The notes: generated from the letters alone by a model not told the origin. Counted from the first letter of the stretch, positions 34,102 through 43,983 are shown. The stretch: DNA of 64,000 nucleotides from Enhygromyxa salina (GCF_000737335.2 NZ_JMCC02000001.1:146740-210739), one strand, 5' to 3'. Numbers and translations are program-made.

Positions 34102-34524
34102 TTACGCAGCACCTCCAACGACGCTGGCGATGACCTGCAAGAAGGACTCATCGGCCGTGGTCAGTTCGGCCCGGGGATCACGGCGGTGCTCGATCAGGGA
34201 CTCGATGTGCTCGAGCCGCCGCGCTTCGAGCCGCTCGAACTCGTTGTTGAGCTTGGGGCCAAGCTCGGCGCGGTCGGCCTCGAGCCTACGCTTGACGGCG
34301 TCGACCGCCTTGGGCAGCAGCTGCTCCAGTGCTTCGGGGCCGATGTAGAGGCCATCGACCGGGGGCGGGACGTCACGGAGCACGCTCTCGGTGGAGAGCA
34401 GGCTGGCTCGGTGTTGACTCGAGGTGTCGCTAATGAACTGGGTTTGGCGGGGGTCGAGGACGCGGATCTCGGGCTCGACCTCCTCGAGGATCATCGCCTC
34501 TTGGTAGCGAACGATCTCTGACAC
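34102..34524 (-). pseudogene. Orphan C-terminal fragment, possibly of a large ATPase or helicase
   Basis: 140 codons from a GTG. The same frame is open for another 40-50 codons upstream with protein-like sequence (GYAVWRIVRVDYASTG), without a good start. The C-terminal half is a charged coiled coil (KLNNEFERLEARRLEHIESL). The form resembles the tail of SNF2-type helicases or other large defence ATPases, but I cannot name the family. It probably is the end of a gene whose 5' part was lost at about 34650, next to the peptidase gene. Confidence 0.45.
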
Positions 34525-34774
34525 GCCGACGCAGGGCCAGGCTTGGGTGCCGGTTGAGGCGTAGTCGACGCGGACGATGCGCCAGACAGCGTAGCCAAGT
34601 TCAACGTGGGCTCCAGGGGCGATCGGTGTGGCATGCTGGGTCCTGGGCGGGGCCGAGGATTCTTACCACCCGCGCGGGGGGCGATGGGGCTCGCGTGGAG
34701 GCTCGAGCAGTACGATGGCTGGTGAAATGAGACGGTTCGGCAGACGACCGCGAGCAACGCTACAATCGCCAACA

Positions 34775-36934
34775 ATGCGCGCTCGCTTGGCCTGGCTGTT
34801 GTCTGCGGTGTTTGCGGTGGTTGCCGTCGTCGGGTGCCGCGGTGACGACCCGTCGCGTGGCGGCCCGCCGCCAACCCCACGCGAAGACGTCGTCGAGGTC
34901 ATTCATGGCCGCGAGGTTCACGATCCCTACCGCTGGCTCGAGGCCGGCGACCGGGCCGGCGTGCGTGCGTGGGTGCGCCGTCAGGATCTGCACGCTCGCT
35001 CGGTGCTCGGCGCCTCGGCGCATCGGCAGGGCTTTCGCAACGAGCTGCGTCGAATGTGGGACCGCGACGCGATCGTTGGCCCGGTCGACAAGCGTGGTGA
35101 TCGCTACTTCTACGGCCGCCGCCACAAAGGCCGCGACAAGACGGTCTACTACGTCCGCGAGGGCCTGCGCGGGCGCGAGCGGGTGCTCATCGATCCGGCC
35201 AAGCTGTCCGACAACGGCAGCCTTGGCGTTCGCAGCATCTACCCAAGCCGCGACGGCAACAAAGTCGCGTATGCCGTCAGCCGCAACAACGCCGACGCGG
35301 CGACCCTGTATGTGCGCGACGTGAACACCGGAACGGACCTTCGCAATGACATGATCCCAGGCGCCCGGTTTGCGAGCCCGCAGTGGGCGCCCGACAACCA
35401 ATCATTCTACTATACGGGTCTCCCCGACGATCCGACCATCCCACCCTCCAAGCTGGCCGGTCACGCGAGCGTGCGCCGCCACGTGCTCGGGCAGCCGCCC
35501 GCGCACGACGAGGTGGTGTTCGGGCCAACCGGTGACGCGCGCACCTTCTTGGCGCCTGGGCTGGTGTTTGATGGGCGCTATTTGTTGGTGCACGTGATCC
35601 ACGGGGCAGCCGGGGCCGCAGATATCTACTTTCAGGATCTAAAGAGTGGCGGCGAGCTGCAGCCGCTGACCGTTGGCAGCGGCGCGACCAACATCGCGTT
35701 TGGCTACCGCGATCGTTTCTACTTGTTCACCAGCGAGGGCGCCCCACGCTACCGGCTGATCGAGATCGATCCGCAGGCGCCCGCGCGCAGCAATTGGCGC
35801 GAGGTGGTCCCGCAGGGCGAGCACGTCCTCAACAGCGTGGCCCTGATGAATGGTCACCTGATCTTGAACTATCTCGATGACGTCAACGCCCGCGTCATCG
35901 TGCGCCGGCTCGACGATGGGCGCAGCTGGCCGGTCGAGCTGCCTTCGGCGGGCGCGGTCGCGGGGATCTGGACGGATCCCAGCGTGAACGAGGCATTGAT
36001 CGCGTTCAGCTCGCTGGCCCAGGAGGGCGTGATCTACAGGGTCCCGATCCCCGCAGAGGCCCGCGCAACCGCGACGCCCGAGCTGTTCTGGGCGCCCGAG
36101 GACCTGCAAGAAGCCCGCGATGCGCAGCTGGTGATGCGCCAGCTGTTCACCCGCTCGCCCGACGGCGCCCAGATCTCGGTGTTCGTGCTGCACCGCGGCG
36201 ACCTCGTGCTCGATGGCCAAAACCCCACGGTCTTGTACGGCTACGGCGGCTTCGGCATCCCGATCACCCCGGGCTACAACCCGCTCGCGGCGCTGTGGGC
36301 CCAGCGGGGCGGCGTCTGGGCCCAGGCCAGCATTCGCGGCGGCGGTGAGTACGGTGAAGACTGGCACCGCGCAGGCAAGCGCGGGCACAAGCAAGACGTG
36401 TTCAACGACTTCATCGGCGCGGCCGAGCACCTCGTCGCCGCCGGCTACGCGAGCCCGGCCACGCTGGGGATCATGGGCGGCTCCAACGGCGGCCTGCTCG
36501 TCGGCGCGGCCTCGACCCAGCGACCCGATCTCTTTGGCGCGGTGGTCTGCCAGGTCCCGTTGCTGGACATGATCCGCTATCCAAAGTTTGGGCTCGGCGA
36601 GCTGTGGATCGACGAATATGGCGACCCCGAAGATCCGAGCGCGTTCGCGGCCTTGTACGAGTATTCGCCGTATCACCAGATCCGCGCTGGCGTTCGCTAT
36701 CCGTCGTTGTTGATGATGTCGGCGGACACCGATGATCGCGTGGATCCGCTCCACGCCCGCAAGTACGTCGCCGCGATGCAGCACGCGAGCGCAGGCGAGG
36801 GCCCGGTGCTGCTGCGCACGCAGGCCCAGGCTGGGCACGGCGGGCCGGACTCGGTGACGGGGCGGATCGAGTCCTACGCGGACATCCTGTCGTTCTTGCT
36901 GACCGAGCTGGCGCCCAATTGGGGCAAAGGCTGA
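34775..36934 (+). CDS. Prolyl oligopeptidase family lipoprotein (S9A)
   Basis: 719 residues from the ATG at 34775, which begins a signal peptide ending in lipobox VVGC. Upstream in-frame ATGs would add a non-signal Arg-rich stretch. After DPYRWLEAGD the beta-propeller domain runs to about residue 440. The peptidase domain has YGYGGFGIPITPGYNP, RGGGEYGEDWHRAG, nucleophile GGSNGGLLVG, the Asp in SADTDDRVDPLHARK and the His in QAGHGGPDS. It cleaves peptides after proline, probably in the periplasm or at the outer membrane. It is a complete gene right after the decayed stretch. Confidence 0.95.
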   Translation: MRARLAWLLSAVFAVVAVVGCRGDDPSRGGPPPTPREDVVEVIHGREVHDPYRWLEAGDRAGVRAWVRRQDLHARSVLGASAHRQGFRNELRRMWDRDAIVGPVDKRGDRYFYGRRHKGRDKTVYYVREGLRGRERVLIDPAKLSDNGSLGVRSIYPSRDGNKVAYAVSRNNADAATLYVRDVNTGTDLRNDMIPGARFASPQWAPDNQSFYYTGLPDDPTIPPSKLAGHASVRRHVLGQPPAHDEVVFGPTGDARTFLAPGLVFDGRYLLVHVIHGAAGAADIYFQDLKSGGELQPLTVGSGATNIAFGYRDRFYLFTSEGAPRYRLIEIDPQAPARSNWREVVPQGEHVLNSVALMNGHLILNYLDDVNARVIVRRLDDGRSWPVELPSAGAVAGIWTDPSVNEALIAFSSLAQEGVIYRVPIPAEARATATPELFWAPEDLQEARDAQLVMRQLFTRSPDGAQISVFVLHRGDLVLDGQNPTVLYGYGGFGIPITPGYNPLAALWAQRGGVWAQASIRGGGEYGEDWHRAGKRGHKQDVFNDFIGAAEHLVAAGYASPATLGIMGGSNGGLLVGAASTQRPDLFGAVVCQVPLLDMIRYPKFGLGELWIDEYGDPEDPSAFAALYEYSPYHQIRAGVRYPSLLMMSADTDDRVDPLHARKYVAAMQHASAGEGPVLLRTQAQAGHGGPDSVTGRIESYADILSFLLTELAPNWGKG

Positions 36935-37090
36935 TCAGGAGCTGTCAGCTCCGCTCGGGTCCCGTGGGTGGACGGACCGGCGTCGGCCCTGCTTCATGCG
37001 CAGATCCATCGAACCGAGCGCGGCGATCACCTCGTCGAGCTTGGCCTCGAGGGCGACCCGATCCTCGAACTTCTTGGTCGCCGTGCAAAC
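36935..37090 (-). pseudogene. Diverged duplicate of the 3' end of the AAA ATPase gene
   Basis: On the minus strand this codes for ATKKFEDRVALEAKLDEV, IAALGSMDLRMKQG and a different end. It matches the last about 45 codons of the ATPase gene that ends at 38525, at roughly 90% DNA identity with no frameshift in the shared part. It lies on the far side of the nuclease gene, about 1.6 kb away. It could be the trace of an insertion with flank duplication, or of a lost second ATPase copy. Confidence 0.85.
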
Positions 37091-37158
37091 CAGTGGCCCG
37101 CTGGCGGGCCACACGAGGTGGCCCGCCGGCGGGCCACCGTCCCGCTGACGGGCCACCA
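37087..37158. repeat. Cluster of three GC-rich palindromes
   Basis: Three tandem inverted repeats built on TGGCCCGC...GCGGGCCA: ggcccgctggcgggcc, then gtggcccgccggcgggccac, then cccgctgacggg with a shared gccacc flank. They lie between the ATPase tail duplicate and the nuclease gene, followed by aattttt. They could form strong hairpins in DNA or RNA, as in REP/BIME elements, or act as a terminator before the nuclease gene. Confidence 0.85.
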
Positions 37159-37228
37159 ATTTTTGCGGTTCGCACGAGATCACTGACAAATCTGCGTGGC
37201 ACGTCGCTTGCCTTTGGTGTGCGTCACG

Positions 37229-38149
37229 ATGCCAAGCACACTCCATCAAGGCGTGGTCTCGCTGTTCTGTGATGACTCGGCCCTCGCGTTCGATCTCCTG
37301 CGCTCGGTGTTTGGCATCGAGTTGCCTGAACTCACACAATACACGGATCGCAAGGGCGAGCTCGATCGCTACCTGCCCGTGGTCGGCGACACGGGGGAGA
37401 TTCGCATGGATGTCGCCCTCTCCGCCGAGCTTCAGCGCCCAGAATATCGGCGGGCTGGGATCGCGGTGATCGTCGAGGTTCAAAAGGAGATCAACTCCGT
37501 CAAGCGATGGCGATTGTGGGTCTATTGGGCGCTGCTTGCCGAGCGTCTACGTCGAAATACTGCGGTTCTCGTCGTTCCACTGTCGAAAGCTGTGGCGCGT
37601 TGGTCTCGAGGGCTTGGGCGGCTCGAGATTCCGATCCGTGAAGGTTTGCTGGTTCTCGACCACGAAAACATGCCGCGGATCAGCGATCTCGAGGAAGCCC
37701 GACTACGACCGGCGTGGACGGTGCTCTCGGCGGTGATCCACGCGATCAACGGTGACTACGAGAGCGCTCGAATTGCATTCGAGATGGCCCTGGAGCTCGC
37801 GGATGAACGCCGCTGGCGCTACGCTGCGATTATCTTGAGCGCCGTGCCCAAGCACGAGGCGGACCAGATGAAGGAAGCGATGAACATGGAAGAACAACAC
37901 AAACTGACCGAACTCGAACTCAACAGCATCGCGTACCACGACGGGTTGGACCGCGGGAAACTCGAGGGCAAGCTCGAGGGCAAGCTCGAGGGTCTCGCGG
38001 AGATCTTGTTCACGATCCTCGAGCTGCGAGAGCTCCCGATTGACGCAGCGACCGAGGCCAGGATCCGAGCGTGCAACAACCCAGATCTGCTCAAGCGCTG
38101 GGCAGCCCGCGCCACGCAGGTAAGCGAGACAGCGAGCATTTTCGACTGA
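37229..38149 (+). CDS. PD-(D/E)XK nuclease-family protein (transposase-associated nuclease type)
   Basis: 306 residues from the ATG giving MPSTLHQGVVSLFCDDSALA, the usual start of this family. RYLPVVGDTGEIRMDVAL and IAVIVEVQKEINSVKRW give the D...E-x-Q core of a PD-(D/E)XK fold, followed by a helix with YWALLAERLR. The C-terminal part has the family's EGKLEGKLEG repeats and ELPIDAATEARIRACNNPDLL. Similar proteins occur in many copies in myxobacteria, actinomycetes and cyanobacteria and are related to Rpn/YhgA-type nucleases. The gene stands between two copies of the ATPase 3' end, and its own 3' end is duplicated next to it. Composition is less GC-rich than its neighbours. Confidence 0.8.
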   Translation: MPSTLHQGVVSLFCDDSALAFDLLRSVFGIELPELTQYTDRKGELDRYLPVVGDTGEIRMDVALSAELQRPEYRRAGIAVIVEVQKEINSVKRWRLWVYWALLAERLRRNTAVLVVPLSKAVARWSRGLGRLEIPIREGLLVLDHENMPRISDLEEARLRPAWTVLSAVIHAINGDYESARIAFEMALELADERRWRYAAIILSAVPKHEADQMKEAMNMEEQHKLTELELNSIAYHDGLDRGKLEGKLEGKLEGLAEILFTILELRELPIDAATEARIRACNNPDLLKRWAARATQVSETASIFD

Positions 38150-38525
38150 CGCGGTTCCGTGTTAGCGAGCCGTGAGCCCCCCAGGATGGGCCGACTGGCG
38201 CAAGCACGAGGCGGACCAGATGAAGGAAGCGATGAACATGGAAGAACAACACAAACTGACCGAACTCGAACTCAACAGCATCGCGTACCACGACGGGTTG
38301 GACCGCGGGAAACTCGAGGGCAAGCTCGAGGGCAAGCTCGAGGGTCTCGCGGAGATCTTGTTCACGATCCTCGAGCTGCGAGAGCTCCCGATTGACGCAG
38401 CGACCGAGGCCAGGATCCGAGCGTGCAACAACCCAGATCTGCTCAAGCGCTGGGCAGCCCGCGCCACGCAGGCAAGCGAGACAGCGAGCATTTTCGACTG
38501 ACGCGGTTCCGTGTTAGCGAGCCGT
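37849..38525. repeat. 325-bp direct repeat covering the nuclease 3' end
   Basis: Copies at 37849-38173 and 38201-38525, offset 352 bp, identical except for one base (gcaggTaag versus gcaggCaag). Each covers the last 100 or so codons of the nuclease gene plus cgcggttccgtgttagcgag. Near-identity shows a recent event. The second copy abuts the end of the ATPase gene. Confidence 0.95.
38201..38501 (+). pseudogene. Duplicate 3' fragment of the nuclease gene
   Basis: Codes for the same 99 C-terminal residues as the full gene (HEADQMKEAMNMEEQHK to the stop), with one substitution (Val to Ala). The nuclease core is missing. A GTG at 38172 could start a 109-residue product, but nothing suggests it is used. 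Confidence 0.85.
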
Positions 38526-41500
38526 CAGCCCCGCTTGGGTGGACCGACCGGCGCCAGGCCCTGCTTCATGCGCAGATCCATCGACCCAAGCGCCGCGATC
38601 ACCTCGTCGAGCTTGGCCTCGAGGGCGACCCGATCCTCGAGCTTCTTGGTCGCCGTGCGAACCAGCGGCACCAGCGTGCGCTCGATGATCTGGACCTGCT
38701 TCCCCAGCAGCTCCTCGATCCCCGCAGGCGGCGGCACCGTGATCTCGAACTTGGGGTTGCCCAGCCGCTCGAGCAGCTTGGCGAAGTCCGCCGAGCTCGG
38801 TGACCCCGGCGGCCCAAACGGGCTCGGGGGCGGTGGCGCGACGGCGGGCTTGGGCGCGAACACGGGCGCCGCCAGCGAGGCCTTCTTGCGCTCGACCTCG
38901 GCCGCCTTGGCCTGGGCCTCGAGCTGCCGCGTAGCCTGGTCGAGCACCGTTCGAATCCCCTCGAGCTGCACGCCAAAGCCTTTGTCCGCGAGCGCGCCTT
39001 GGATCCCGACCAACTGATCGACGAGGTTGGACAGCTGGCTGGTGACCCGCGTGGTCGGGTCGTCCTCGGCCCCGCCCAGGTTCTTGGCCTTGACGAAGCC
39101 GCGCTTGATCTCGTCCCAGCGGGCACGCTGCTCGTCGGTCAAGACCCCGCGCAGCTCGGCGAGCTTGAGCATGTTTTGCTCGGCGCCGGTCGTGAGGGTC
39201 TGGGCCTCGCCAACGTAGTGATCCTCGATCAGGCTCTGCAGCTCGGCCTCGTTCATGGCCGGCACGACCTTCTCGGCGAGCTTGGCCATGTTGCGGTAGC
39301 TGCCCTGCAGCTTGAACGGGGGCTCGGTCCGGTAGCGATCGTCCATCGACGCCGAGCGGATGTACTCGAGGTTGATCTTGAGCAGCGTGTCCTGAACGAC
39401 AAACAAGTGCTGAAAGGTCTTCTTGATCTCGCCAAGCTCGACCGCGGCGTAGCCATGCGAGAGATCGCTGCTCGGGATCTCGGCGCCCTGGGCCATGGCG
39501 ATCAGCTTGTAGATGTCCGCCTGCTCCCGGGTTGCGAGCGGGGCCAGGGTCGCGTTCGAGGTGATCGCGTTCTCGATGTACGACAGCGCAAACGCCTCGT
39601 CCGAGCCCTCTAGGATGTCGCCCAGGTTGTAGGTGTCGGCCCGGTTGGCGAGCATGTCCGGGATCTGGAATTTGTCGCCGGACTCCGTGTAGGGGTTGCC
39701 GGCCATGACCACGCAGAATTTCTTGCCGCGCATGTCGTAGGTGCGGGTCTTGCCCTTCCACACCCCCTCGATCCGGCGCTGGGCGTCACACAGCGAGATG
39801 AACTTTTGCAGCAGCTCGGGGTTGGTGTGCTGAATGTCGTCGAGATACAGCATCACGTTGTTGCCCATCTCGAGCGCGAGGTTGATCTTGTTGACCTCTT
39901 GCCTGGCGGTGGCGTTGGGCGCCTCGCTTGGGTCGAGCGAGATCACGTCGTGGCCAAGCGCGGGCCCGTTGACCTTCATGAACACCAGGCCAAACCGGCT
40001 GGCGATGTACTCCATCAAGGTGGTCTTGCCGTAGCCGGGCGGCGAGATCAGCAGCAGCAGGCCCATGAGATCCGTGCGCTTGGCGTCACCGGCTGCGCCA
40101 AGCTGCTTGGCCAGGTTGTCGCCGATGATCCGCAGGTAGACGTCGTTGATCAGCTTGTTGCGAACGAACGAAGACAGCACGCGCGGCAGGAACTCATCAA
40201 TGCGCAGGCGCCTGCGCTCGCGCTCGAGCAGCTCTTGCCGGCGGCGTCGATACGCGGCGTAGCCCGGCACGCGGACCCGGCTGAATTCTTCGAGCCGCGA
40301 CAGGAATTCGTCGAGGCGGATCGCTAGCTTGCTGTCTTTGATGCGCGGGTGCTGACCGAGCAGGCCCTCGGCCTCGATCCCGAGCAGCGCGGTCGACTCT
40401 TGGCGCTCGAGCGTGGGCGTGAGCAGCAGGCCGACCAGCTCGTCGGCGACCAGCTTGGCGGCGTCGTTGGTGTCCTGGCTGGCGAGGTAGCTGTCGACCC
40501 ACGCGCGGGCCAGGTTCCAGCGCGCGCGCAGGCTGCCCAGGGTCGAGAGGTCGGTCTCGAGGACGGCCCGGAGCCCGCCGCCAAGCCCACCACGCAGCTC
40601 GATCGCGGCGATGAACCGTGCCTGCAGCGCGCTGGCTTCGGCGCTGACGACGAAGCGAGGCTGCTCGGACCCCAGCTCTTCGACCAGGTAGCTACCGGCG
40701 ACCCGAGCGGCGGCCGTTGAGACTGGAATTTGTTGGGCGGTGTAGAAGGCCTCGATCGCCGTGGCCAGCTCGGTCGCGAGCGAGCGGGTCGCGTGGCTGT
40801 CCCCATACTCGGCGCGGAGCTGGCCAAGGCTGCGAGCGCTGATCTGCCAGCGCCGACATTGAGCTTGGTGTTGTTCCGCGTTGGACTGCAGGAGCTCGCT
40901 CCAGAACACCAGGCCGAGCACCCGGCCTTCGACGCTGAAGCGCAGCAGACCCGCGCCGCCGTAGAGCACCAGCAGCTTGTCGAGGATCGCGGCGGCGTCG
41001 GCGTCGTGGAGGCCGCGCTCGTAGCCTTCGTCGTAGCGCTCGCTCGCGACCTTGCGGACCAGCCCCAGCAGGCCCGCGTCGGCGCGCTGGGCCTCGTGCA
41101 GGGCAGCCACGCGCAGGCCCGCCTCACCGCGCTCGGCCGCGAACAGGATCGACGCGGCCAAGTACTCGCCGCGGTAGACCTGCGGCGTCTCGGACACCAG
41201 GGTCTGGTTCCAGTAGTCCCGGGTGGCGCTGAACGCCTCGTCGTCGACCAGCTCGCGAAAGTCGGTGCCCGACAGCGTCATCATCATGCCGTCGTCGGTT
41301 GGCACCATGCCCAGCTCGAGCGGCTGGGTGTTGACGGTGAAGCGGTGGCGGCCAAGCTTGACCAGCGCGGCGCCGGCCTCACCACCTTCGAACAATTCCA
41401 GGCGATCCCGGAGCCCGCGCAGCGCGTCTTGGCGGGCGGACTTGGCCCGCGAGTCGAGCTCGTCGGCCTTGACGGTGTCGCCAAGCGCGGCCAGCTTCGC

Positions 41501-43963
41501 GGCCAGCTCGCGCAGCTTGAGCACCATCGGGTCCGAGGCAAAATAGGCGTTGAGCTCGTCGGTGGACTTGAACGAGTTGGCCCGGCGGGCGACGCCTTGC
41601 AGGATCCGGTTGCCGGCCGAGACCATGTTCTCGGCCCGGCGCGAGCGCTCGTCCAAGAGCTGCTGCTTCTTCTGGGTGAACGCCTCGTAGACCTCTTCGC
41701 GCTTGCTGGCGAGCTCGGTCAGGAATTCATCGAACTCCGAGAATTTGGCCTCGAGCTCCTCGAGCTGGACCAGCAGGCGCGAGAGCTGCTCGTCGCAGCG
41801 CTCGGGCGTGTCGGCCATGCTGATCCCGCTCGAGACGGACAGCGCGAACAGCTTGAACTGGGCGACGAACTCCGCCTTGCCCTCCGCCGACATCAGCGAG
41901 CGGCGCTTGTTTTGCAGCATCGCCCGGACGCGGTTGACCTGGGCGAAGACCTCGGCGATGCGCTCGAGGATCGTGGTGCGCTTGGTTGGATCGTCGACCT
42001 CGAGCCCACCGATCACCTCGGACAGCACGTTGAGCCCCTCGCCGGTCGCCTCGATGTCGGTTGCGAGGACCGGGACCTCGTTGGTCTTCACCAGCACCTC
42101 GATCTTGCTGGCCAGCTCGACCAGGCGCGAGCTGAGCGGATCGAAGGCCTTGTCGTCGAGCAGGAACTCCACGGTCGCGGCCGAGGTCTTGTCGAATGCG
42201 TCGATCAACTCCCGCTCGAGCTCGTCGAGGCGCTCGCGGTTGATGTAGCGGATGTCTCGCAGCGAGATCACGTGACCGCGACGCGAGCGAAGCCCGGTCA
42301 GCGCGGTCATGAATTGCTCGACGGTGTCGAAGAAGCTGGGCCGGACCGCGCGCAGCAGCTCGGCTTGCTCGTGCTCGGCCTGGGCGAGGGCCTTGGCGGC
42401 TTCCCTACGGATCGCCACGACCTTGTCGAACTCGTCGACGATCAGCGACGCGGTCTCGCGCAGCTGATCTATGACCTCGCGCGGGTTGCCAACGTCGTCG
42501 CGGGAGAACCAGTAATAGGTGTCCAGGGCCCGATTGAGGGCGCCAACGAGATCCTCGTAGATCTGCCGGGTCGGCTCTTGCTCGTCAACGGCGCGCTGCA
42601 GCGACAGGCACTCGGAGATGCCGCGGACCAGCTCGGCGTTGCCGATCTTGGCCAGCGGACCCTTGGCGGCGGGCGCCTCGGCGGCGAACTGCAGCGAGGT
42701 GAAGGGCGTCTGCCAGAACTGCATCGCGTGCATGCGCGAGGGCTCGTCGGAGGTCGCGCGGAACACCGCCATGCGGCCGTCGGAGAACACGCTAAACCCG
42801 TGACACGGAATGACCGAGCCGATCTCTTTGCGGATCAGGTTGTAGGGAAACAGCGCGTACTGGCCCCCGGCGCGGCGGTGGAACACGTACAGGACGTCCT
42901 CGCCGTTGGGGCTCTTGATCGCCCGCTCGAACTCGAAGTTCGAGTAGTCGCCGTCAAAGACCTTGTGGGATCCGTCTTGAAGAAAGTACCCGCCCGGGAA
43001 GATCACGCCGTGGTCTTCGGGCAGCTGCACGCACGCGGCTCCGATCGCGTCGGCGCGCACGACCTTGCGCGAGCGGGTCGCGTAGACCAGGAACCGGCGG
43101 GTGGTCTCGCGGTAGGGCAGCACGCTCAGCAAGATCAGCGTGCCAACCTTGGCGTAGCTGACCTCGGCGTCGTCGAGGCTCTGGCCGCGCTCCTCGACCG
43201 GCTCGGAGTAGATGCCGTGGCCGTCCTCGGTGTTGTTCTCGACCTTGACGGTGAGGTCGCCGCCCACGGTCTCGACGAACACCTCGTCGAGGATCGACAC
43301 GTGCGGGTGGCGGCCGGCGACGTGGTGCTCGCGGCCGGTGCGGTGCCACTCGAAGTCGTGCTGGGGCGGGAACACGTAGTCGCGCTCGCCCCGATTGTCG
43401 ATGTAGTTGGCGCGGCCCTCCGCGTCGAGCGACCAGCGAAACACCCGGATGTCGTCGTGGGTGGCCCCGATCTGGAAGATCGCCAGCAGCTTGGTCTCGC
43501 TGCGCGACAGCCGGATCAGGCGGGCTTCTTTGTAATACTCGTAGAGCTCGTGGAACTGGGCCGCGAGCTGCTCGTCTTCGAGGAACGCCCGGTCGGGATC
43601 GTTGGCCGGCAGCGCCGACAGATCGAAGCCCTCGGGCGTGGTCGCGAAGTTGTGCAGCGAGAACACGTCCTCGCGCTTGGTCTGCTTGCGCAGGCCCAAG
43701 AACACGTTGTAGCCGAACAGCATCCGACCGTTGACCATGACCACGTCACACGGGACGCAGTTGTTGTCGGTGCGGACGTGCTCGGTGCCAATGATCGTCA
43801 GCTCGGTGCCGCCGAAGGTCCGGATCCGGTGGTCGTTGAGCGCGCGGGCCCGCTTGCCGAGCTCGCGGGCCTGCTCGACGAGCCGGGCACGAATGACCTC
43901 ATAGCTGCCGCCGACGTCGTCGGCCGAGCCACTGTTGTGTTGGGTATCGCTGTCCTCGGCCAT
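38525..43963 (-). CDS. Giant AAA+ ATPase of the DUF3686 ('DNA repair ATPase') type
   Basis: 1812 residues. The first about 400 are a beta-rich DUF3686-like domain (GGTELTIIGTEHVRTDNNC, FPGGYFLQDG). A long helical/coiled-coil middle (about 430-1250) follows. The AAA+ core has P-loop ISPPGYGKTTLMEY (about 1300), Walker B VMLYLDDIQHTNPELL (about 1370), a sensor-like VVMAGNPYTESGD, and arginines near NRADTYNLGD. The last about 170 residues are a Pro-rich linker and coiled coil. The family is annotated as a DNA repair ATPase, but its role is not proved. It is the third gene of an operon, 20 bp after the flotillin gene, so membrane-linked work is likely. The last 45 codons are duplicated 1.6 kb away. 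Confidence 0.92.
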   Translation of the reverse strand: MAEDSDTQHNSGSADDVGGSYEVIRARLVEQARELGKRARALNDHRIRTFGGTELTIIGTEHVRTDNNCVPCDVVMVNGRMLFGYNVFLGLRKQTKREDVFSLHNFATTPEGFDLSALPANDPDRAFLEDEQLAAQFHELYEYYKEARLIRLSRSETKLLAIFQIGATHDDIRVFRWSLDAEGRANYIDNRGERDYVFPPQHDFEWHRTGREHHVAGRHPHVSILDEVFVETVGGDLTVKVENNTEDGHGIYSEPVEERGQSLDDAEVSYAKVGTLILLSVLPYRETTRRFLVYATRSRKVVRADAIGAACVQLPEDHGVIFPGGYFLQDGSHKVFDGDYSNFEFERAIKSPNGEDVLYVFHRRAGGQYALFPYNLIRKEIGSVIPCHGFSVFSDGRMAVFRATSDEPSRMHAMQFWQTPFTSLQFAAEAPAAKGPLAKIGNAELVRGISECLSLQRAVDEQEPTRQIYEDLVGALNRALDTYYWFSRDDVGNPREVIDQLRETASLIVDEFDKVVAIRREAAKALAQAEHEQAELLRAVRPSFFDTVEQFMTALTGLRSRRGHVISLRDIRYINRERLDELERELIDAFDKTSAATVEFLLDDKAFDPLSSRLVELASKIEVLVKTNEVPVLATDIEATGEGLNVLSEVIGGLEVDDPTKRTTILERIAEVFAQVNRVRAMLQNKRRSLMSAEGKAEFVAQFKLFALSVSSGISMADTPERCDEQLSRLLVQLEELEAKFSEFDEFLTELASKREEVYEAFTQKKQQLLDERSRRAENMVSAGNRILQGVARRANSFKSTDELNAYFASDPMVLKLRELAAKLAALGDTVKADELDSRAKSARQDALRGLRDRLELFEGGEAGAALVKLGRHRFTVNTQPLELGMVPTDDGMMMTLSGTDFRELVDDEAFSATRDYWNQTLVSETPQVYRGEYLAASILFAAERGEAGLRVAALHEAQRADAGLLGLVRKVASERYDEGYERGLHDADAAAILDKLLVLYGGAGLLRFSVEGRVLGLVFWSELLQSNAEQHQAQCRRWQISARSLGQLRAEYGDSHATRSLATELATAIEAFYTAQQIPVSTAAARVAGSYLVEELGSEQPRFVVSAEASALQARFIAAIELRGGLGGGLRAVLETDLSTLGSLRARWNLARAWVDSYLASQDTNDAAKLVADELVGLLLTPTLERQESTALLGIEAEGLLGQHPRIKDSKLAIRLDEFLSRLEEFSRVRVPGYAAYRRRRQELLERERRRLRIDEFLPRVLSSFVRNKLINDVYLRIIGDNLAKQLGAAGDAKRTDLMGLLLLISPPGYGKTTLMEYIASRFGLVFMKVNGPALGHDVISLDPSEAPNATARQEVNKINLALEMGNNVMLYLDDIQHTNPELLQKFISLCDAQRRIEGVWKGKTRTYDMRGKKFCVVMAGNPYTESGDKFQIPDMLANRADTYNLGDILEGSDEAFALSYIENAITSNATLAPLATREQADIYKLIAMAQGAEIPSSDLSHGYAAVELGEIKKTFQHLFVVQDTLLKINLEYIRSASMDDRYRTEPPFKLQGSYRNMAKLAEKVVPAMNEAELQSLIEDHYVGEAQTLTTGAEQNMLKLAELRGVLTDEQRARWDEIKRGFVKAKNLGGAEDDPTTRVTSQLSNLVDQLVGIQGALADKGFGVQLEGIRTVLDQATRQLEAQAKAAEVERKKASLAAPVFAPKPAVAPPPPSPFGPPGSPSSADFAKLLERLGNPKFEITVPPPAGIEELLGKQVQIIERTLVPLVRTATKKLEDRVALEAKLDEVIAALGSMDLRMKQGLAPVGPPKRG

Positions 43964-43983
43964 GCGGTGCCTGGTTCAGGCCC

